Positions 1 through 6,847 of a DNA stretch of 20,986 nucleotides are shown in pieces; positions within the stretch are counted from its first letter, which is position 1, and the number at the start of each line of letters is the position of its first letter. Origin of the DNA: a virus; IMG/VR virus record IMGVR_UViG_3300031784_000231, positions 1 to 20,986 of that record; one strand, 5' to 3'. The position numbers and the translations under genes are program-made. The notes under the pieces were generated by a model, which was not told where the DNA came from, ran no database searches, and worked only from the letters and a program-made list of their open reading frames with translations.

Positions 1-1187
1 CCATTGTCGGTGGCTTGCTGAATCGTTTGGCGACAGACCCAACGCGAGCACAGTTGAACTTGAGCAGAGCCGAGCCACTTGTGCCAGGCGTGCAACCCAC
101 CACAGCCGCCACAGCGTTTGATCCTGGTTTGGCCTCGGCAGAGACTGCCATCAGAGCCTTGGATCAAACTGGCGCATTCCCAAGCCGTTTATCAGCCAAT
201 CAGCAGGCTTTGCTTGATGCGTTTCGTAAGCTCTCCGGCAAGCCTGGCTCGGTGGCCGTGGCCGAACTCAAGCGCACTGATGTCACCAAGCCACTGCGTG
301 AGCAAGCCTTTGCTGGTGTGACGGTTGACCCTGTGACATTTCAGACCGGCATCAAGCTGGTGGTGAATCAGGCCATCGACAATGTGATGAAGAGTCCTGT
401 CGGTGTGCGTCAGGATGTTGAAACCGCCATGAAGTTTGCAACTGATCGAGTGGCTCGCGCAAAGTCTCCGATGGAGCTGTACGAAATCCGCAAGGACTTG
501 GCGGCTGCCGCGCAAGGAAAGTACAACCAAGAGAATCCAAGCCTGCGCTTGGCCAGCGGCCAACTCAAGCAAGTCATTGCAGCGGTTGATGATGTGATTG
601 ACGCGGCAGCGCCTGGCTTCAAAGACTACATGAGCAAGTATTCCAAGATGTCCGGCCCGATTGATCAGATGAAGATGCTGCAAGAGATTGAGCGCAGAGT
701 CACCACCGGCCAGCCAAACCTGATGACGGGTGAGCCTGTCTTGGCCGCTGGTAGTTTGCGCCGTCAACTGGCAAACAAGGCAGAGGAACTTGATCTCAAG
801 CTGTCTATCCCAGCGCAGACGCGCTTAGACAACATCATTGACGAGATCAACCGTGGCATGGCGGCGACTGCGCCAGGTGTGAAGCCGCCAGGCTCTGACA
901 CATTCAAGAACATGAGCATGGGCAACCTGATCGGGCGAGTGTTCAGCGAGTCCATGGCTACCAACACCACACTGCGAACAATGACTCGGCCTTTGGACTT
1001 CTTGTACAAGCTGCCTGATGAGCAGATTCAGCAGTTGCTGGTGCAGGCAATGCTTGACCCGAAGATGGCCGCCATGATGATGGCAAAGGCGAACATAACG
1101 AAAGTCGAACCATTGGCCAAGTCACTCCGCGAGAAAGCAATTCAACTCGGATATGGCACTACCATTGGCGCAACGCAAGGACAATAA
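1..1187 (+). CDS. C-terminal part of a large phage virion/ejection-type protein (5' truncated)
   Basis: The reading frame is already open at base 3 (I-V-G-G-L-L-N-R...) and runs to TAA at 1185-1187, so the true start lies left of the window; a TTG at 15 is only an internal codon. About 394 residues are visible. They are rich in Ala, Gln, Lys and Met and look largely helical, with no catalytic motif, signal peptide or membrane span that I can recognise. The next gene starts three bases after the stop, so the two are probably co-transcribed. Long helical Ala/Gln-rich proteins near the end of a podovirus structural module are often internal virion or DNA-ejection proteins; that role is inferred from position and composition only. 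I do not recognise the family. Confidence 0.7.
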   Translation, partial: IVGGLLNRLATDPTRAQLNLSRAEPLVPGVQPTTAATAFDPGLASAETAIRALDQTGAFPSRLSANQQALLDAFRKLSGKPGSVAVAELKRTDVTKPLREQAFAGVTVDPVTFQTGIKLVVNQAIDNVMKSPVGVRQDVETAMKFATDRVARAKSPMELYEIRKDLAAAAQGKYNQENPSLRLASGQLKQVIAAVDDVIDAAAPGFKDYMSKYSKMSGPIDQMKMLQEIERRVTTGQPNLMTGEPVLAAGSLRRQLANKAEELDLKLSIPAQTRLDNIIDEINRGMAATAPGVKPPGSDTFKNMSMGNLIGRVFSESMATNTTLRTMTRPLDFLYKLPDEQIQQLLVQAMLDPKMAAMMMAKANITKVEPLAKSLREKAIQLGYGTTIGATQGQ

Positions 1188-1190
1188 ATC

Positions 1191-3803
1191 ATGGCAACTC
1201 AAGTTGGTTTTATCAATCCCAATATCCAGCGCCAAGGCGCAAAGTCTAGAGCATTGGCTGCAAAGCGTAATGTGCAGGATTTGCCAGACCCAAGGACATA
1301 TGGCGCATTCAGCGGATTGTTGCAAGAAAACCCATATGAAGTTGCTAACCAGTTCAGCGTATTCGATCCGAAAAGACAGCAAGTATTGCAAGCTGCTGAG
1401 TCAACATATCCAATTGGCGCATTACTTAATGTCGCTCCAGCAATGGAGTTTCTTGGCATAAACAAATTACTTGGCAAAGTGCCTCGCATAGTTGGACAAG
1501 AAATTGGCGCGGCCAGTATGGGACAGCGCCCAGGCGGTTTGCTTGAACAGTTTATTCCGCAGCCTTTGTATGCAATCCCGCCAGGTAAAAAATTGCCAGC
1601 AAAAAGTTTATTGGAAGAAACGCCAATAGTTAGAACGCCAGAAGAGCAGGCCGTCATAGATAAATTTGGACAGAAGCAAGTACAGGAAAAAGCAAGGGCA
1701 AAGAAAGTTGAAAAGATGGCACTGGAAAGCGCATCGATGAGTCCAGAAGCTCAAGCCGCCTCCACATTTAAATCAAAAGGTAAGCGCCAAAAAGTAGAAG
1801 CAGACTACTATCGAAAGATGGCAGAGACATCTGGAGATGAGGCCGTCTTAAAGAATGCAAGAGAGGGACAGCACTTAAAGCAAACAGCGGGTGGATATGT
1901 TGGCGCTCCTCGCACGGTGACAAGCGGTCAAGGTTTGGGTGCAATGCGCCGATCTATGGATGCTGATTTCAATGATGCTGTTGAAGCCGTGCGCTTGGCT
2001 GATGAGGCTCGACTTGGTACATGGTATGACCGAGCCAAACAAGGCATTGCTGAAAGTTCAGAACCCTATCAACTTAATAGAACACTTGAGCAGCATGGCG
2101 TTTATTCCGCTGGTGTTAGCCCAGAATCAGAATCAGGATTTGCATTAAAGCATTTGAATAGTCGTGTAGCTGGCATACCAGAGATGGCATACCGCGGTGC
2201 TCCAATGAGAAATCTGGACACTGCTGTGGCCGAGGGACGGCCAGCAAATATGGGGTTCAAAATTGGTGAATACGCCAATAAGAATGACCCAAGAATACCC
2301 AACACAGGTTTATTTGGAGTGAACGATTTTAGGCGTGCTCAAGGAATGGGCTATACAGACCCGCAAGGTAATCCATGGAAGGCTGGAGTATCAGAAACAA
2401 TGCACCCATTCATGGATGCTGAAACAGCACTTCAAGTTGACAGAGCAAACAAAGCCGCAGTTGGTGGAAGAACTAATTGGGGCGGCCCACAAATTCAAGA
2501 AGTGCCATGGGTTTACGGTAAAGCACAAGATTTATACAGTAGAGGTATGCGTGGACGTTATGCGGGTGATCAGTTAGAAGGTATTAAGGCATCAATTCAA
2601 GACGCTAATAACACTGCACGCGATTACTTCTATAAACACGCTGCATCTGCTACGCATGAAGCCATACCAGGCGCATCACTTGGACACGTTCCACAAGCAC
2701 TCAACTTATCTCCAGCGGAAAAATTGGCATACAGCCAGCAAGGGCGTTTTGATATGCCAGTGCCAGAGGCCGCATTGAATGAATTCCCTCAAGTTGGCGC
2801 AGGTAACAGAGATGCAATTTATAGCGCACTTGGATATCGTCAATTGCCATCGCGTGAAGCAAGTGGTTTGTATATCAACAAACTGGGTCAAGTAGAAACA
2901 AACCCCATGACAATTGCACGCCCATTGATGGATTTCCCAACTGGTGGCGGTGGCGGTAGGATGGCAGAAGAGTCAAGCAAAGTAATGGATGCCGCTGAAC
3001 AATTTCGTGCATTGATGGATGCTCAGGAAGCTGGCGCATATAACTTACCAAACACCATGGCTAGTGTTAAAGGTAAAAACTCTATGGTTCTTGACACTAG
3101 AGGAATGGTTGCTGACCGACTTGCAGATCCAAGCGCAGGATTGCTTCCATCTTCAGAGCAGCTCAACCGAGTCAACACTATTTTAGGTAAGGCCAGTAAA
3201 AAATCTGAAAAAGAAGCCAAAGCCCTACGCGAAAAAATTCCATACGGTCCTCCAACCAAGTCGGTGTTTAAGAAGCTTGAAGGTTTGGATGATGCGGCTG
3301 CTGGTTACGGTGTCACGGCCACCAACCGAGGTATGTTGCTTTTTCCGTACAACCCAAGCTCAAGCTCTGGTGGTCTTAACCAGATTATGAAAAATGCTGG
3401 CCGTGATTTAGAAAAAGCATTCCCAGGCGCAGAGAGGCAAAGTGCAATTGCCAGTACAGGTTATGTGCCTGGCGTTGGCAAGCGCAGCGAATACGGTCTG
3501 CTGTCTACACAGCCATATAGCGGTGAGGCCACAGGTGATTTGTTGACCGCATTCTCTAACCTGCAACCAAGCGTAGCTCAAAATCTTAGTGAGTCAGAAG
3601 CGGTGCGTTCAGCCATCAGAGCAAAAGCTCTGCGGGATTCAAAGATGGGCGGCGCCCGAGGTGATATCCAAGAGACGCGCCGATTCTTTAGCGAGGCAGA
3701 TTGGCCGAAAGCTGTGGAATTAATTCGCGGTGGAATGACACCAGCCGCGGCCCTTGCTGCACTTGGGTACAGCGCAAGCTCAATGGCTGGCGATCAACGA
3801 TAG
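1191..3803 (+). CDS. Large phage protein, possible DUF7178/glycosylase-like domain
   Basis: An 870-residue protein starting at ATG 1191, three bases after the upstream stop. The N-terminus (about 1-190) is rich in Gln, Pro and Lys. Residues about 295-470 hold a stretch with SPES, several Asn/Lys positions, TGLFGVNDFRRAQGMG, then Met/His/Asp residues and GPQIQEVPWVYGKAQ. That order resembles phage DUF7178-type domains, which I recall as having a helix-hairpin-helix DNA-glycosylase-like layout; this is a from-memory resemblance, not a search result. The C-terminal 300 residues are low in recognisable motifs and include a Gly-rich patch (FPTGGGGGRM) and a Ser run. By position it belongs to the late module and could be a virion-associated or ejected protein. 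Bases about 1200-3200 look more A-rich than either neighbour, which could mean separate acquisition. The stop TAG abuts the stop of the convergent leftward gene with no spacer. Confidence 0.75.
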   Translation: MATQVGFINPNIQRQGAKSRALAAKRNVQDLPDPRTYGAFSGLLQENPYEVANQFSVFDPKRQQVLQAAESTYPIGALLNVAPAMEFLGINKLLGKVPRIVGQEIGAASMGQRPGGLLEQFIPQPLYAIPPGKKLPAKSLLEETPIVRTPEEQAVIDKFGQKQVQEKARAKKVEKMALESASMSPEAQAASTFKSKGKRQKVEADYYRKMAETSGDEAVLKNAREGQHLKQTAGGYVGAPRTVTSGQGLGAMRRSMDADFNDAVEAVRLADEARLGTWYDRAKQGIAESSEPYQLNRTLEQHGVYSAGVSPESESGFALKHLNSRVAGIPEMAYRGAPMRNLDTAVAEGRPANMGFKIGEYANKNDPRIPNTGLFGVNDFRRAQGMGYTDPQGNPWKAGVSETMHPFMDAETALQVDRANKAAVGGRTNWGGPQIQEVPWVYGKAQDLYSRGMRGRYAGDQLEGIKASIQDANNTARDYFYKHAASATHEAIPGASLGHVPQALNLSPAEKLAYSQQGRFDMPVPEAALNEFPQVGAGNRDAIYSALGYRQLPSREASGLYINKLGQVETNPMTIARPLMDFPTGGGGGRMAEESSKVMDAAEQFRALMDAQEAGAYNLPNTMASVKGKNSMVLDTRGMVADRLADPSAGLLPSSEQLNRVNTILGKASKKSEKEAKALREKIPYGPPTKSVFKKLEGLDDAAAGYGVTATNRGMLLFPYNPSSSSGGLNQIMKNAGRDLEKAFPGAERQSAIASTGYVPGVGKRSEYGLLSTQPYSGEATGDLLTAFSNLQPSVAQNLSESEAVRSAIRAKALRDSKMGGARGDIQETRRFFSEADWPKAVELIRGGMTPAAALAALGYSASSMAGDQR

Positions 3804-4013
3804 TTAACGCAGGCCGCGAGACTTTGCGTAATAGATTGCCGCCCCTTGCATTTGCTTGAGGCGTGCAATTGACTCTTTAGATGGGACAAATTTATTTGGC
3901 TTTGCCTGCTCAATTTGGGCAACAAGCTCTTCCATCAACTCAGCGCATTTATCAAAGTAACTGCCTGGCTCTACGCTTTTCAAAAACTCAATTGCTTCAT
4001 CGTATTCGTTCAT
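3804..4013 (-). CDS. Small unknown protein, last gene of leftward cluster
   Basis: A 69-residue acidic/helical protein (MNEYDEAIEFLKSVEPG...). Two ATG codons lie in tandem, at 4016 and 4013. A GGAG sits upstream (GGAG-AGATG-ATG) and gives good spacing only for the second, so 4013 is preferred; the 4016 start would overlap the upstream stop by four bases. The C-terminal half is basic and carries ARLKQMQGAAIYYAKSR. It is the promoter-distal gene of the leftward operon and its TAA directly abuts the TAG of the convergent late gene. I recognise no family. Confidence 0.7.
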   Translation of the reverse strand: MNEYDEAIEFLKSVEPGSYFDKCAELMEELVAQIEQAKPNKFVPSKESIARLKQMQGAAIYYAKSRGLR

Positions 4014-4381
4014 CATCTCTCTCCAAACAGTGCAGCCACCAGCGGATCACGCCGTGGCTTTAACCTCTTGCCTCTTTCCCTTGCCAAGCGGAAAGCCTTA
4101 TCGTCCAGCGTCTCACGCTGCCTAAACCTACGCAACCTCTCCATGGGTGTCAGTGGTGGAGGTTTGACGGCATCAGTGCCGATGCCATAACGATAGACCG
4201 CCACCAGCACTCTGCCCGATCTGCGCCACTCCTGAATGTGGACAGTGCCAGCGACTCGCAGACGGTTGATCATCTGCTGCGCTGACCTCTCGGTGCAGTA
4301 CACCTTGGCCGCCAACTCTGGCGCTGTGCAGGCTGTGCGCTGAAGCAGATCAATGACTCGCGGGAGTCTTGCGGATTTCAA
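4013..4381 (-). CDS. Winged-helix/HTH DNA-binding protein, TTG start
   Basis: Residues about 1-70 look like a small winged-helix domain: a first helix (RVIDLLQR), APELAAKVYCTERSAQQMIN as the likely HTH pair, then a hydrophobic strand pair (GTVHIQEWRR, VLVAVYRYGIG) for the wing. The tail is strongly basic (RFRQRE, ARERGKRLKPRR), fitting nucleic-acid binding. An ATG at 4432 would overlap the upstream gene by 55 bases and add residues that look like a shadow of it. A TTG at 4381 instead gives a four-base TTGA overlap and has AAGGA nine bases upstream, so I choose TTG (122 residues). Phage winged-helix proteins of this kind usually act as regulators; the target is unknown. Confidence 0.72.
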   Translation of the reverse strand: MKSARLPRVIDLLQRTACTAPELAAKVYCTERSAQQMINRLRVAGTVHIQEWRRSGRVLVAVYRYGIGTDAVKPPPLTPMERLRRFRQRETLDDKAFRLARERGKRLKPRRDPLVAALFGER

Positions 4382-4740
4382 GTATTGCGTTCCTTGAGTT
4401 TTTCTTCTGCCCACCAAACTGCCGACTGCCATGCTTGTTCAGCCACCCAAGATTCTTTCCAACCCTGTGCAATCTCATCATCCGTCAGCCCTACCCATGT
4501 GCGCTGTGGTGGGGTGGTGTAAAGGGGTGTGTTTTGCTTTAGGCGTTTGCCTTTGTCAGCCCAAACAATGTCATTCTCTGCACTGCTATAAACAACCCAC
4601 GCCACAGGCTCTTGCTCTTGTGCCAAGGCTTCTTTGATGGCGGTGATAACTTCTAACTGGCGTTCAATTGAACCCACCCATTCGCCAACATGTACAGTTT
4701 CAACAAAATCAAGCGCCAGCTTCAATACTTCTTGTGTCAT
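4378..4740 (-). CDS. Phage protein of unknown function with Trp-rich C-terminus
   Basis: A 120-residue protein with an amphipathic helical N-terminus (VITAIKEALAQEQEPVAW) followed by a beta-like section and PLYTTPPQRTWVGLTDDE, then a Trp-rich helix (QGWKESWVAEQAWQSAVWW). The EPVAW...PLYTTPP pattern is familiar from many small early proteins of proteobacterial phages, whose function I do not know. It starts at ATG 4740 with AAGGGG six bases upstream, overlaps the preceding tiny membrane-protein gene by four bases (ATGA) and is followed by the TTG-initiated HTH gene, so it is translated within the leftward operon. Confidence 0.78.
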   Translation of the reverse strand: MTQEVLKLALDFVETVHVGEWVGSIERQLEVITAIKEALAQEQEPVAWVVYSSAENDIVWADKGKRLKQNTPLYTTPPQRTWVGLTDDEIAQGWKESWVAEQAWQSAVWWAEEKLKERNT

Positions 4741-4886
4741 GCTTGTCCCCTTAAATCAAATTCGTGCGCCATACACAAAGCTAACAGCAACAAAATTGTT
4801 TTAATTGGTTGCTCAACAATATTTATGCCAGCAATTGCTAGAACTACGCCAGCAACAAATGGAAAAATAAACCATCTTTTTCTCAT
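4737..4886 (-). CDS. 49-residue membrane protein with two hydrophobic segments
   Basis: A short reading frame starting at ATG 4886 and ending at TGA 4737-4739. The N-terminus is basic (MRKRW), followed by a hydrophobic span (FIFPFVAGVVLAIAGINIV), a short polar turn (EQPIK) and a second span (TILLLLALCMAH), then EFDLRGQA. That is the layout of a small hairpin membrane protein with positive residues inside. AAGGGG lies six bases before the start. The end is fused to the next start by an ATGA overlap. The last codons, stop and downstream start copy those of the preceding gene exactly (see repeat). Possible roles include a membrane-acting early effector or superinfection-exclusion protein; neither is shown by sequence. 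Confidence 0.7.
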   Translation of the reverse strand: MRKRWFIFPFVAGVVLAIAGINIVEQPIKTILLLLALCMAHEFDLRGQA

Positions 4887-4898
4887 GCTTGTCCCCTT
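4737..4898 (-). repeat. Direct repeat of a 16-base stop/start junction
   Basis: The + strand string TCATGCTTGTCCCCTT occurs exactly at 4737-4752 and at 4883-4898. On the coding strand it reads AAGGGGACAAGCATGA: a Shine-Dalgarno, the last codons of one gene (Gly-Gln-Ala-stop) and the ATG of the next. Two successive gene junctions therefore carry the same translation-coupling cassette. Confidence 0.85.
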
Positions 4899-5116
4899 GC
4901 TCTGATGGCGGCGGCGGCTTCACAAGCAAATTTGTGCCAGTCATAAGATGGTGAATTTTCAACAATCTTTGCACACGCTTCTCTTTCCTTGGCGGCTACA
5001 AGGTTAGTAAAGGCTTCAAGTTGCTCTAAATAAAATGTGTAAATGACTTCGCCATTGGCATGAGTCCCATGATTAGCTGTATCTCTTGCCATCGCAACAA
5101 TTTCATCTTGTGTCAT
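4883..5116 (-). CDS. Small phage early protein (AAKEREACAKIVE type)
   Basis: A 77-residue protein beginning MTQDEIVAMARDTAN and containing LEAFTNLVAAKEREACAK, then EAAAAIRARGQA. This MTQDEI...EREACAK...AAAIRARG pattern is common in small hypothetical proteins of proteobacterial phages; no function is known to me. It starts at ATG 5116 with AAAGGA about eight bases upstream. It overlaps the upstream ribbon-helix-helix-like gene by four bases, and its own TGA overlaps the ATG of the tiny membrane protein. Confidence 0.8.
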   Translation of the reverse strand: MTQDEIVAMARDTANHGTHANGEVIYTFYLEQLEAFTNLVAAKEREACAKIVENSPSYDWHKFACEAAAAIRARGQA

Positions 5117-5265
5117 TGCTTTTTCCTTTTCTCTGCACTCTCAATCAAATACTTTCGCAGCCACAGGCCGCCACCCAGTTTGCGCCATTCTTTGAATTGC
5201 TCCTGCGTCAACCGCGCCCCTATGATTTTGGGGTTAGTGGTTAACTCTGTCTTTTGTCTAGGCAT
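5113..5265 (-). CDS. 50-residue ribbon-helix-helix-like protein
   Basis: A short frame from ATG 5265 to TGA 5113-5115. The core reads IGARLTQEQFKEWRKLGGG followed by LWLRKYLIES, matching the strand-helix-helix layout of small Arc/CopG-like or plasmid-type RHH proteins (LTxEQxxxWxxLGGxxWLR). The C-terminus is basic (AEKRKKQ). The start follows the preceding stop directly (TGAATG) and has GAGG eight bases upstream. A DNA-binding regulatory role is inferred from this resemblance only. Confidence 0.7.
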   Translation of the reverse strand: MPRQKTELTTNPKIIGARLTQEQFKEWRKLGGGLWLRKYLIESAEKRKKQ

Positions 5266-5376
5266 TCACTTATCCTCGGTCTGGTCTAGCAGAAATTTGA
5301 TGACGCAAAAGATCACCAGTAGCGTGATGGTGATGGAGAGCACCGCCACCAGCAAGAAGTTAATTATGGTTTCCAT
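5266..5376 (-). CDS. 36-residue single-span membrane peptide
   Basis: A very short frame from ATG 5376 to TGA 5266-5268. It consists of a short polar start (METIIN), one long hydrophobic segment (FLLVAVLSITITLLVIFCVI) and a short charged end (KFLLDQTEDK). It overlaps the end of the upstream gene by 13 bases, and its stop is immediately followed by the next ATG. I see no good Shine-Dalgarno, so translation may depend on coupling. Its hydrophobic run and its exact fit between two overlapping genes support it; function unknown. Confidence 0.55.
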   Translation of the reverse strand: METIINFLLVAVLSITITLLVIFCVIKFLLDQTEDK

Positions 5377-5570
5377 ACGCGCAGCACCTTGGATTTGTGG
5401 ATGGGTTCGTCAACCGCTGGCGCATTGCCAAAGCGTGGCATCCAACCGTATCTGCGCCAAATCTTTTGCACATCAGCGCCTCTGGTTGGTGTGAATGCGG
5501 CATCAAACACATGAATGGTTGGCCATGTGATCTTTGTACCGTGTGGGGGTGTCCAGTTAAGTTTTCTCAT
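5364..5570 (-). CDS. Small basic unknown protein
   Basis: A 68-residue protein (MRKLNWTPPHGTKITWPTIH...) rich in Trp, Arg and Pro, including VQKIWRRYGWMPRFG. It starts at ATG 5570 inside an ATGA overlap with the coiled-coil gene and lacks a clear Shine-Dalgarno, so it is probably coupled to upstream translation. No family recognised. The aromatic/basic composition could suit nucleic-acid or protein binding, but nothing shows this directly. Confidence 0.65.
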   Translation of the reverse strand: MRKLNWTPPHGTKITWPTIHVFDAAFTPTRGADVQKIWRRYGWMPRFGNAPAVDEPIHKSKVLRVWKP

Positions 5571-5836
5571 TTTTGAGTCGCCAGCAATTCCATCTCGACA
5601 TCTTTCACGCGGTCACGCAGTATGCTGACCTCATGCTCCAGCTCGGTGATCTTGCGCTGCATACGCTCTCTTGTCATGTTCTCCGCGTGCGCCCATCCGA
5701 TCATCGTGCCCTCGGTGATGGCCATGCGTGCGAGCTTGGCGTATTCATCGCGGGTGAGGAATCCACCGCCAACCTCCATGGGTGGGGTGAACTTATTGAC
5801 GGTGCGGTCAATTTCCATTTGCATTGTCTGAGACAT
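5567..5836 (-). CDS. Small protein with C-terminal coiled coil
   Basis: An 89-residue protein. The first half includes PPMEVGGGFLTRDEYAKLAR. Residues about 52-87 form a clear heptad-like charged helix (RMQRKITELEHEVSILRDRV and on), so it probably oligomerises. It starts at ATG 5836 with a strong AAAGGAG seven bases upstream, which decides this start even though it overlaps the upstream gene by 29 bases. Function unknown. Confidence 0.75.
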   Translation of the reverse strand: MSQTMQMEIDRTVNKFTPPMEVGGGFLTRDEYAKLARMAITEGTMIGWAHAENMTRERMQRKITELEHEVSILRDRVKDVEMELLATQK

Positions 5837-6080
5837 AGGTTTCTCCTTTGGGTTGTGTGTTCCAGGCTTGCACCAACAGGGTTGCGTTATAGGGGATGCG
5901 TGTCACGGTGGACAAGAATAAGCCCTTACCGCGCTGTTTGCGCCCCCAAGCATCCATGGCATTGGTGTTCTTCAATTCATTGCGCTTGACGGCGGCATAG
6001 ACCGCGTTGGGCTTGAATCCTGCCTCTACCAACTCGGACATGGTCCGAGGTTCTTGGCAGTAGTCTTGCAGCTCGGTCAC
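5808..6080 (-). CDS. Small winged-helix-like protein, GTG start
   Basis: A 90-residue protein starting with GTG at 6080, with GAGGG four bases upstream and a four-base GTGA overlap with the preceding gene. Residues about 10-40 (RTMSELVEAGFKPNAVYAAV, then KRNELKN) look like a helix-turn-helix of the winged type. A beta-rich basic segment (WGRKQRGKGLFLSTV) follows. A DNA-binding early regulator is plausible but not certain. Confidence 0.7.
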   Translation of the reverse strand: MTELQDYCQEPRTMSELVEAGFKPNAVYAAVKRNELKNTNAMDAWGRKQRGKGLFLSTVTRIPYNATLLVQAWNTQPKGETYVSDNANGN

Positions 6081-6268
6081 GCTTCCCTCGCTTTCATCAT
6101 TGCGTCTGCCATCTCGTAAGCAATATCTGCAATGTAATTACAGCGTGGTTGCTCAACATCAACCATCATGCCTTGCATAGCCTTTGCCGCAAAGTAGTCC
6201 CGCAAAGTCATGCCTGAAATGTGTTGGTACTGTGAGCCTGATATTGGAAATGCTTGTGGGTTGTTCAT
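6077..6268 (-). CDS. Small phage protein, GMTLRDYFAAKAMQG type
   Basis: A 63-residue protein starting at ATG 6268. The block ISGMTLRDYFAAKAMQGMM followed by an acidic/Met-rich helix (IAYEMADAMMKAREA) is common in small hypothetical proteins of Gram-negative phages and prophages; function unknown. The open frame extends upstream to 6505, but that extension is antisense-like filler over two other well-supported genes. The 6268 ATG overlaps the upstream stop by four bases (ATGA), which supports it. Confidence 0.78.
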   Translation of the reverse strand: MNNPQAFPISGSQYQHISGMTLRDYFAAKAMQGMMVDVEQPRCNYIADIAYEMADAMMKAREA

Positions 6269-6405
6269 GATGACCACCATGCGACAAGCAGTGCGGCCAA
6301 GCCTACGCCGATGGCAAGGCACAGCAGGTAGGCAAAGGCAGCCTCGGCGCGTTTGGACAGCTTGCGGTGGTTCTCCACCGTCATGGCGTGTTGTGTGTGG
6401 TTCAT
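6265..6405 (-). CDS. 46-residue single-span membrane protein
   Basis: A short frame from ATG 6405 to TGA 6265-6267. A polar basic N-terminus (MNHTQHAMTVENHRKLSKRA) is followed by one hydrophobic segment (AFAYLLCLAIGVGLAALLVA) ending WWSS, giving a probable N-in, C-terminal-anchor membrane protein. GGAG lies eight bases before the start. Both ends are joined to neighbours by ATGA overlaps, with the AlpA-type gene upstream and the GMTLRDYF gene downstream. Function unknown. Confidence 0.7.
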   Translation of the reverse strand: MNHTQHAMTVENHRKLSKRAEAAFAYLLCLAIGVGLAALLVAWWSS

Positions 6406-6614
6406 TGTGTTGTCTCCAAGGTTTCATTGGGATATATTTTTTGTTGGCGGGTATCCATCCACGCATCAATGTCAGTGCGTCTCCATGCAACTGCCCTGCG
6501 TCCAATGCTAATGGGATGAGGAAAGTCTCCGCGCTTCATATCCGTGTAGATGGTTGCTCTTGATTTTTTCACCAAGCCAATAACTTCAGGCAATCGTAAA
6601 ATTTGTTCTGACAT
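6402..6614 (-). CDS. AlpA-family transcriptional regulator
   Basis: A 70-residue protein with the typical AlpA/excisionase-like MerR-type helix-turn-helix: LRLPEVIGLVKKSRATIYTD, then a basic wing (GDFPHPISIGRRAVAWRR) and TDIDAWMD. Members bind DNA as small regulators of prophage or mobile-element genes and sometimes assist excision. No integrase is visible in this window, so regulation of the early region is the likelier job here. ATG 6614 has GGAG six bases upstream. The gene is separated from the first operon gene by a 46-base gap holding a hairpin. Confidence 0.88.
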   Translation of the reverse strand: MSEQILRLPEVIGLVKKSRATIYTDMKRGDFPHPISIGRRAVAWRRTDIDAWMDTRQQKIYPNETLETTQ

Positions 6615-6635
6615 ATCTCACTCCATGTAAAAGAT

Positions 6636-6651
6636 GGGGGACGATGCCCCC
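6636..6651 (-). terminator. Weak hairpin, possible attenuator inside leftward operon
   Basis: GGGGG (6636-6640) and CCCCC (6647-6651) frame a six-base loop. On the minus strand the hairpin is followed by ATCTTTTAC, a weak U-rich run. It sits between the first leftward gene and the AlpA gene and could reduce read-through. Confidence 0.4.
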
Positions 6652-6660
6652 TTGGGTTGA

Positions 6661-6810
6661 TTAAGCGGCATTCAAAGCTGACACTGGTGTGTAGCCATAC
6701 TTTTTCCATTCCCTGCGAATCAGTGGGCTGTATGTGGCTTTGCTATTGTTCGCAAATGCCATTGCACTGTGAACTTGATTGCGAACTTTATAAATTTCTC
6801 TTTTGGTCAT
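6661..6810 (-). CDS. First gene of leftward operon, small basic protein
   Basis: A 49-residue basic protein (MTKREIYKVRNQVHSAMAFA..., ending YTPVSALNAA). The start at 6810 is chosen because AAGGAG precedes it at good spacing, and because the upstream in-frame ATG at 6852 lies within the -10 element of the leftward promoter and so would not be on the mRNA. Rich in Lys/Arg and Ser, probably helical. As the promoter-proximal gene it should be the most strongly expressed of the set. No family recognised. Confidence 0.7.
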   Translation of the reverse strand: MTKREIYKVRNQVHSAMAFANNSKATYSPLIRREWKKYGYTPVSALNAA

Positions 6811-6847
6811 TTGGAAATCTCCTTGGGGTTGCGTTGTTGATGAGTGA

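Noticed and set aside
192-767. 191-codon open frame on the minus strand
   Set aside because: It lies entirely antisense to the well-formed frame that spans 1-1187 and has shadow-like composition (many His, Leu, Arg).
6269-6505. Upstream extension of the GMTLRDYF-type gene
   Set aside because: It covers the tiny membrane protein and the AlpA gene in another frame, and a coupled ATG exists at 6268.
6402-6614. Integration/excision module
   Set aside because: AlpA proteins can aid excision, but no integrase gene or attachment-site repeat was found in the window.
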